Below the pieces are notes generated by a model that saw only the letters and a list, made by a program, of their open reading frames with translations, ran no database searches and was not told the origin of the DNA. Position numbers and translations under genes: made by a program. Positions 7,301 through 14,155 of a stretch of 14,155 bases of DNA are shown here, one piece after another; the first letter of the stretch is position 1, and each line of letters begins with the position of its first letter. Source of the stretch: Entophlyctis helioformis (taxonomy: Eukaryota; Chytridiomycota; Chytridiomycetes; Chytridiales; Chytriomycetaceae); assembly GCA_025526915.1 (NCBI GenBank), contig JAHLKH010000408.1:1-14155 (forward strand). Direction: 5' to 3'.

Positions 7301-10300
7301 AGTTTGTGGCGCTGTTCCGCACCGAGCTGCTCGTCCATCAACACGACCAGACCAAAAAGTTTTACTTTGCGCCGTCGCTGCAGGACTACCTTGGCGCCAT
7401 TGACACGATCCTCAAGATTTACATGACGACCGTCGAGCGGTTCCCGACACTGACCAACTCGATTGCGTTTCTGGACCCGGCGAACCTCGCGGGCGGCGCT
7501 TACTCGGCCGTCCGCGGACTGGAGGATTCCGAGTTTGGCGAGGGTCCGCAGATCGGGTCGATTATCATGGACGGCGGATACTTCCGCGAGTTGTGTGGCC
7601 GCATCCGCGGTGTGCTCGTGGCATGTTCACCAATGCCGCCAACTGGGTCAACACGCTCGAGGACGTGCGCGCCATGTGGATCGAGAATGAGCGGTTCCAT
7701 GGCCTCGAAGCGCTCCGTGCGTCGGCCGGCGAGACGGCGTACCTGCTTGCAACCACATCCGCCGAGAGCGTCGAGGGTGGCGTGGCGGCTATTGCTCAAC
7801 GCCAAGGCCGAGCGCGACCGTCTGGAAGCTGAGCGCGCTGCTGAAAAGGCCGAGAAGGCCAAGAAAGGCCACGGCGACATGGAGGTCGATGGCGAGGAAC
7901 AAGGGGAGGAGGAGGAGGAGGCAGAGGAGGAAGACGCCGGCCCGCCCAAGGAGCAGACGATTCTCGAGCTTGGATCAAACGTCGCATCCAAGCCAGACGG
8001 CACCAAGTACTCGCCCCTTGTCGAGTTTTTCGAGACGGCGCTAGCCAAGTTTGCATACCAGAAGCAGACCATGACGGCCATCCCCGTGCGCTCGACGATC
8101 AACAACCTGCTCATCGACACCAACAAGCTCAAGAGCGTGCTTGTGCCCAGTCCCGAGCGCTGCTTCAACGAAGTCGCGCGCATCCTGCCAGGTCTGGCTC
8201 GCGACAAGAACGAGCTGTTGCTGACCGAGGTGCAGACATGGGTGCGTGTTCTCAACACACAGCCCACAAACGTCGAGGGCTTCGTCGAGTACCTCGGGTG
8301 GCTCGAGAAAGTGCGCGACAGCATGCCCGTCGTCGACCAGCTGGAGGACGAGGTCACCAAACTCTACGGCCTGCTGGACACGTACAAGATCCAGATCCAG
8401 CCGACGGATCTGGCCATGTTCCAGACACTCGGCCCGACGCTGCGCACGCTCAAAGACTCTGTCGACGTAGCCATGGATACAAAGGAGGAGTCGATCACGC
8501 GGTTCACAATCGACCTGGAGAAGAGCATGTCCGAGCTCATGAGCGAGGTGTCGGATATCCGCAACAGAGCGCAGGACCCCATGGTGCTCAACTCCATGTC
8601 CAAGAGCGATGTTGTCATCAAGTTCCTCGAGGACCTCCGGCAGCAGCTGGAAAAGGTCGAGATCCTCAAGAAGCGGTATGAGCAGTGGGGCGAGCTGTTC
8701 AAGCACGGCGGAAGCTCAAAGCCGGCTGCGGCGTGGATGCCGCGGCTGCGGCTGTCGCAGGTGATGGAAAGGCGGCCCCTGCCGGTGCTCCAGCTCCGGC
8801 TGCTGGCGCTGCGGCGTTGGCCAAGGGCTCAGAGCTCGAAGAAACCAAGAGCGAGATTGAGCTCAAGCGCACGCTGTGGACGAGCCTCAACGAGTGGGAG
8901 TCTCTGACCGAGTAAGTGCACGCTTGCCGTTGAGTGTCTGCATGTCTGCATGTCTGTCTATCTGTCTATCTGCGTGTCGGCCTCGCTGGCGATCAGAGAT
9001 GACACGGCCATCCGCCCTTGCAATGGATGCAGTGGATGGAAAGCACAGCCCTTTGACTCGCTCGTCACGGATGACATCAACACGCGAATCATGTCGTTCC
9101 TCAAGATCGTGTACAACCTGGACAAGGGTCTGCCGCCCAACGAAGTCGTTCCCCGTCTCAAGTCCATGGTGGACGAGTACCGCGTCATGTACCCGACAAT
9201 CGTCGATCTGCGCAATCCGGCGCTCAAGCAACGCCACTGGGAGAAGATCCAGGAAGCGATCGGCAAGACGCTCGTCAAGGACGAAACCTTTACGCTCGCT
9301 AAACTCATTGAGCTGCGCGTGTTCGAGTTCAAGGACGAGCTGAGCGGCATCTCGAGCCAGGCAGGATCAGAGGCTGCCCTCGAAGAGATGCTCAGCAAGG
9401 TGGTCAAGAACTGGAGCGAGGCCGAGTTTATTGTGACGCCATACCGCGACAAGGACGTGTTCATTCTTGGCACGGTCGAGGACATCCAGACGCTGCTCGA
9501 AGACTCGCAGTGACCATTGCCACTATCAAGGGATCGCGGTTCATTGGCCCAATCAAGACCGAGGTCGACCGGTGGGACAAGCAGCTGACGCTCTTCTCCG
9601 AGACGCTCGAGGCGTGGCTGACCTGCCAACGCAACTGGCTGTACCTCGAGAGCATCTTCTCAGCGCCAGACATCCAGCGGCAGCTGCCAGACGAAGCGCG
9701 CATGTTTTCGCAGGTGGACCGGTCCTGGAAAGACGTCATGCGCAAGGTGTCGCGCAACCCCAACGCCATCAAGTCTGGCACGATGCCGGGCCTGCTCGAG
9801 ACAATGCAGCAGAACAACGTGCTGCTCGACCAGATCCAAAAGTGTTTGGAGGACTACCTCGAGTCCAAGCGTCTGCTTTTCCCGCGGTTCTATTTCCTGT
9901 CCAACGACGAGCTGCTGGAGATTCTGTCGCAGACCAAGAACCCGCAGGCCGTGCAGCCGCATCTGGGCAAATGCTTCGATGCCATCAAGAGCCTCGAGTT
10001 CTCGTCCAACGACCCCAAGAGCATCGACATTGTCGCCATGCTGAGTCCCGAGGGCGAGCGCGTGCCGTTCCTCAAGACCATCAAAGCGCGTGGCAACGTG
10101 GAGGGCTGGCTCGGCAATGTCGAGGAAGCCATGGTGGCCGTGCTGCGCCGGCTGGTCAAGTCTGCGATCGCCGACTTTGAAGACGCCAAGCGGTCTGAAT
10201 GGGTGCGCGAGCACGTCGGCCAAGTCGTTGTGACTGGCAATCAGGTCATCTGGTCGCGCGACGTGACAGACTCGCTCAAGTCGAGCGAGCCCGGCAAAGC

Positions 10301-13300
10301 GCTCGTGGCACTCAAACAGAAATGCATCTCGAATCTGTCCGGCGTAGCCATGCTTGTGCGCGGCGAGCTGACGCGCATCCAGCGTGCGATTCTCGGTGCG
10401 CTCATCACGATTGATGTGCACAACCGCGACATTGTCGCGGGTCTGATTGCGGCCAAGGTCACCGGTGCAGGCGACTTCGAGTGGACCAAGCAGCAGCGGT
10501 ACTATTGGGACGTTGACTCGGACACCTGCCATGTCAAGATGTCCACATCCGTGTTCTCGTACGGATTCGAGTACCTCGGCTGCAGTCCGCGCCTGGTGAT
10601 CACGCCGCTCACGGACCGATGTTACCTGACGCTCACGGGTGCGATGCAGCTCAACCTTGGTGGCTCGCCAGTGGGACCCGCCGGCACAGGCAAAACCGAG
10701 ACGGTCAAGGACCTTGCCAAAGCAATGGCACGGCAGTGTGTGGTGTTCAACTGCTCCGACGGCATGGACTACAAGATGATGGGCAAGATGTTTGCAGGTC
10801 TGGCCCAATCCGGCGCATGGTGCTGTTTCGACGAGTTCAACCGCATCGACATCGAAGTGCTGTCCGTGATTGCACAGCAGCTGCTCACGATCAAGAACGC
10901 CAAGGACATGAAGGCAACCAAGTTCATGTTCGAGGGTCGCGAGATCCGGCTCATCGAGACGTGTGCCGCGTTCATCACCATGAATCCCGGCTATGCCGGC
11001 CGCACCGAGCTGCCCGACAACCTCAAGGCGCTCTTCCGTCCCATTGCGATGATGATCCCAGACTACGGCCTCATTGCCGAGATCATGCTCTTCTCGGAGG
11101 GTTTCGAGAATGCAAAGCCGCTGTCGGGCAAGGTGGTCAACCTGTACAAACTCTGCTCCGAGCAGCTGTCACAGCAGGACCACTACGACTTTGGCATGCG
11201 TGCCGTCAAGTCGGTGCTGATCATGGCCGGTGCTCTCAAGCGGTCCAACCCGGAGCTCAGCGAGGACGTGGTGCTGATCCGGTCTCTGCGCGACTCGAAC
11301 CTGCCCAAGTTCCTCGCAGAGGACATTGGCCTGTTCCGCGGTATCCTGTCAGACCTGTTCCCAGGCGTCATTGTGCCAGACCGCGACTTTGGCACGCTCG
11401 TGGGTGCGGTCAAGGACGTCATGCTTGAGCGCAACCTCGAGATTGTCGACGGGTTTGTCAGCCGTGTGTGCCAGCTCTCCGAGACCATGCACATCCGCCA
11501 CGGTGTGATGCTTGTTGGGCCGACTGGCGGTGGCAAGACAACGTGCTACGAGGTGCTGCAAGAGGCATCTAACCGTCTGCGCGAGCAAAACTACGGCGAC
11601 TTCCAGCGCGTCAAGACATGGGTTCTCAATCCAAAGGTGTGTTCATGTTGACACCCCGCTCGTGATTCGCGTGTTTCGCCTGCTGACATTGTCAATGCTT
11701 CCTCTTCCGGTCATGTGTGGCAACTGCAAGTGCGTGGCCATGACCGAGCTGTACGGCGAGTTCAACTTGGCCACGATGGAGTGGAAGGACGGTCTCATTG
11801 GATGCATCTTCCGAGCGCAAGTCTCTGAAAACACGCCAGACGAAAAGTGGACCGTCTGCGACGGACCCGTCGATGCGCTCTGGATCGAGAACATGAACAC
11901 CGTGCTCGACGACAACAAGCTGCTCACGCTCATCAACGGCGAGCGCATCAAGATGAATCCGACCATGCACATGCTCTTCGAGGTGGCCGATCTCGCCGTT
12001 GCATCGCCAGCAACCGTGTCTCGATGTGGCATGGTGTACATGGACCCCGCGACTCTCGGCTGGCGTGCATATGTGCGCATGTGGCTGCGCAAGCTGCCCG
12101 CCACCGTCAATGACGAAATCAAGGCGCACATCTGGGCCTGTTTGATGGTCTCGTCGATCCTGGCCTGCGCTATGTGCGGCGCCACGGCAAGGAGTTTGTA
12201 AAGTCTGTCGACCTCAACCTTGTGACGAGTCTGTGCAAGATGCTGCGCACCTATGTCGGCCGCAAAGAGCTCGAGGGCAAGATCCAGATTGCCGACCTCA
12301 AGGCACTCTACTCCAATCTCTTCTTGTTCTGCTACGTGTGGTCGCTTGGCGGCAACCTCGCAGACGGCTACCAGGACGGCTTCGACACATTCATGCGCGA
12401 CATGCTCGAAAACTCTCCCGTTGGCGAGCTGACGATGCCGACGGCCAACACCGTGTTTGGCTACTTTGTCGACCTCAAGACCCGCAGCTTTGTGCAGTGG
12501 GACGACATCGTGCCCAACTTCAAGTACTCGGCAGACGTGCCGTACTTTGAGATGATGGTGCCGACCACCGACACGGTCAAGTACGCCTACCTCCTCGAGA
12601 TGCTCCTCAACAACAGCTTCCCGGTGCTGTTCACGGGTAACACGGGTGTGGGCAAGTCGGTGATTGTGCAGGACCTGCTCAACCGCACCAGCAAGGCGTC
12701 CAAGTCTCTCCAGGTAACGCTCAACTTCTCGGCACAGACCAACAGCGCGCAGACGCAGCAGATCATGGAGCTCAAGCTCGAAAAGAAGAGGAAGAACATC
12801 TCGGGTGCGCCGACCGGATTCAACAAGATTGTGCTGTTTGTGGACGACCTCAACATGCCCAAACTCGACACGTATGGATCGCAGCCGCCCATCGAGCTGC
12901 TGCGCCAGTACATTGACTTTGGCGGATTCTACGACCGCGAGAAGCTCACGTGGAAAGTCATCCAGGACATTGACCTTGTCGCTGCGTGTGCACCTCCAGG
13001 CGGCGGCCGCAACAACGTCACGGCTCGCCTGCTGCGGCACTTTAACATGCTCAACATCCCTGCGCCGAGCGAGCAGTCGCTGTCAAAGATCTTCAAATCC
13101 ATCGTCGAAGGATTCCTCAAGCCGTTCTCGGCCGAGATCAAGTCGTCCTGCGAAGCCATTGTCAACTCGGCAATTGAGATCTACCACCGCATGTGCACAG
13201 AGCTGCTGCCCACACCGGCCAAATCGCACTACACATTCAACTTGCGCGATCTGTCCAAGGTCATCCAGGGCATTCTGCAGATCCGCCCGGGTGTCATCAC

Positions 13301-14155
13301 GACAAAGACCGAGCTCGCACGTCTCTTCTGCCACGAGTCGTCGCGAATCTTCCACGACCGCCTCATCGATGACACGGACCGGCAGTACTATAACCGGCTG
13401 CTCTCGGAGCTGGTTGAAAAGAGCTTCAGCATCCAGATCCCCAAGGAGACGTTCTCGCAGTCGCCCATCATGTTTGGCGACTTTTCCAAGCGTGGCGTCC
13501 CGGCCGAAGACCGTATCTACATCGAGATGGCAGACATGAAAGCCATGACAACCCTGCTGGAAGAGTATCTGGAAGAGTACAACGTCACGATGAACAAGGA
13601 CGTGCGGCTCATCTTCTTCATGGACGCCAAACAGCACATCACACGCATTTCGCGCATTATCCGACAGCCGCGCGGCAATGCACTGCTGATCGGTGTGGGC
13701 GGCACGGGCAAACAGTCGCTCACACGGCTGGCGTGCCATATTTCGGACTATCAGTGCATCCAGGTCGAGCTCACGCGCACGTACGGCGAAGAAGAGTGGC
13801 GCGAAGACCTCAAGAAGCTGTACCGGCTCGCGGGTGTGGATGGCAAGAACACCGTCTTCCTGCTGTCGGACACGCAGATCAAAAAGGAGACGTTCCTCGA
13901 GGACATCAACTCGATTCTCAACTCGGGCGAGGTGCCCAACCTGTTCGAGACGGACGAGCGCGAGAAGATTCTGGGCGACCTGCGGCCCATGGCACGCGAG
14001 AAGGGGCTGGGCGAAGATCGCGATTCGGTGTACCAACTGTTCATCAACCGTGTGCGTGACAACCTGCATATCGTCTTTGGCACGAGCCCTGTGGGCGATA
14101 CGTTCCGCACACGGTGCCGCATGTTCCCGTCGCTCGTCAACTGCTGCACCATCGA
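4368..14155 (+). CDS. Axonemal dynein heavy chain (inner-arm type, DNAH6-like), 3' partial
   Basis: Motor subunit of ciliary/flagellar dynein, which couples ATP hydrolysis to microtubule sliding. Proposed exons are 4368-4975, 5113-8911, 9033-11636 and 11731 onward, about 3,145 codons. In order: Q/S-rich N-terminus (4368 to about 5780), tail (YNLQIVEFSQV, FFARYRLWKCF), linker (about 9040-10450: LRNPALKQRHW, RNWLYLESIFSAPDIQRQLP), AAA1 P-loop GPAGTGKT (10674-10697) with CFDEFNR, AAA2 GPTGGGKT (11517-11540) with WTVCDGPVD, AAA3 GNTGVGKS (12636-12659) with LFVDDLNMP, and AAA4 GVGGTGKQ (13692-13715) with FLLSDTQI. The stalk and AAA5-6 lie beyond the window. IDFGGFYDREK in AAA3 recalls DNAH6 rather than outer-arm chains; that subtype is from memory. 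Frame corrections are needed near 4560, 5255, 6070, 6455, 7620, 8707, 9510 and 12128 (all -1) and 7785 (+1). In so conserved a gene these suggest assembly error. Confidence 0.93.
4976..5112 (+). other. Dynein intron 1, probable GC-AG intron with tandem acceptor
   Basis: CAG|GCAAGC matches the usual context of GC donors. The branch-like CTAAC (5052-5056) is followed by the tandem acceptor AAGCAG at 5110-5115. Using AG at 5112 or at 5115 keeps phase 0, giving QYIPD or YIPD. An in-frame stop at about 5048 in the upstream frame requires removal of this segment. The CA-rich stretch contains duplicated CCACGCATG. No GT donor in the area fits as well. Confidence 0.6.
6886..6915 (+). repeat. (GCT)9 run encoding ten Ala in the dynein tail
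   Basis: Nine GCT codons plus GCA sit within a Gly/Ala-rich insert of roughly 80 residues (about 6780-7020) that does not resemble the conserved dynein tail around it. Confidence 0.88.
7876..7938 (+). repeat. Acidic Glu/Asp-rich stretch in the dynein tail
   Basis: The stretch is dominated by GAG/GAA codons and follows a Lys/Ala/Glu-rich, probably helical, stretch (AERDRLEAERAAEKAEKAKK). Likely a flexible charged insert. Confidence 0.8.
8727..8832 (+). repeat. Ala/Pro/Gly-rich insert in the dynein tail
   Basis: Frame 0 reads VDAAAAAVAGDGKAAPAGAP and then further Ala/Pro/Gly before a charged helix (ELEETKSEIELKRTLW). It is reached only after a -1 frame change near 8707. Length and composition suggest a flexible linker ahead of the dynein linker domain. 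Confidence 0.65.
8912..9032 (+). other. Dynein intron 2 (121 nt, GT-AG)
   Basis: Donor GTAAGT after NEWESLT, acceptor GATGCAG. The split codon and phase agree with GWKAQPFDSLVTDD on the far side. It contains TGTCTGCA/TCTATCTG short repeats (about 8935-8972). Confidence 0.8.
11637..11730 (+). other. Dynein intron 3 (94 nt, GT-AG)
   Basis: Donor GTGTGT after TWVLNPK, branch-like CTGAC near 11681, acceptor CTGCAAG. Splicing joins WVLNPK to CVAMTELYGEFNLATMEWKD, an invariant dynein AAA2 region, so the boundary is well fixed. Confidence 0.9.

Noticed and set aside
9660..10808. Reverse-strand open frame of 382 codons
   Set aside because: Antisense shadow of the dynein linker and AAA1; the forward strand carries unmistakable motifs.
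11643..13040. Long reverse-strand open frame of 465 codons
   Set aside because: It lies antisense to conserved dynein AAA2-AAA3 and crosses intron 3. GC-rich codon bias in the real gene readily makes such shadows, and its protein looks like no known family.
1..14155. Programmed ribosomal frameshifting as the cause of the frame changes
   Set aside because: The sites share no slippery motif or stop context, occur many times per gene, and several are repaired by one extra homopolymer base. Error or mutation is simpler.

Overview
This is a nuclear DNA fragment from a flagellated eukaryote, most likely a chytrid-like zoosporic fungus. The evidence is an axonemal dynein heavy chain, short introns (about 64-137 nt) with GT(A/G)NGT donors and CTGAC/CTAAC branch-like motifs, GC-rich coding sequence, and a Fanzor nuclease of the kind known from chytrids. 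The taxon is an inference; other flagellated protists are not excluded. All three genes lie on the + strand.

Region 1 (1-2856) is the 3' part of a spliced gene for a Fanzor protein, the eukaryotic relative of the TnpB/Cas12 RNA-guided DNA nucleases. Its 5' end lies outside the window. It shows a Lys/Ala-rich segment, a basic NLS-like patch, a long recognition-type region, a TDG-type motif, RuvC-I (GIDWGER), a RuvC-II region with Gly at the usual catalytic position, a Glu just before the zinc finger (rearranged catalytic site), a CX2C-X16-CX2C zinc finger, and RuvC-III (HRDVLGATNIG). Five introns interrupt it. Two hairpins follow the stop codon directly and are candidates for the scaffold of its guide RNA (omega/fRNA). 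This nuclease plus its possible guide RNA is the most interesting system in the window.

Region 2 (3076-4123) is a small gene for a protein with two tandem CUE-like (ubiquitin-binding) modules and a Ser/Ala/Pro-rich disordered tail ending in WDNGGW. It has one intron.

Region 3 (4368-14155, running off the right edge) is an axonemal inner-arm-type dynein heavy chain, closest in remembered motifs to the DNAH6 group. The window covers a long low-complexity N-terminus, the tail, the linker, AAA1, AAA2, AAA3 and the start of AAA4. It has three introns, one of them a likely GC-AG intron with a tandem (NAGNAG) acceptor.

A pattern runs through the whole window: all three genes need many single-base frame corrections, nearly all as if one base were missing and several in short homopolymers. 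Because the conserved dynein and the CUE gene are affected as well as Fanzor, uncorrected long-read assembly errors are the simplest explanation. The Fanzor gene should therefore not be called a pseudogene on this evidence alone. No transposase, CRISPR array, tRNA or rRNA was seen. The gaps 2857-3075 and 4124-4367 hold no convincing gene.
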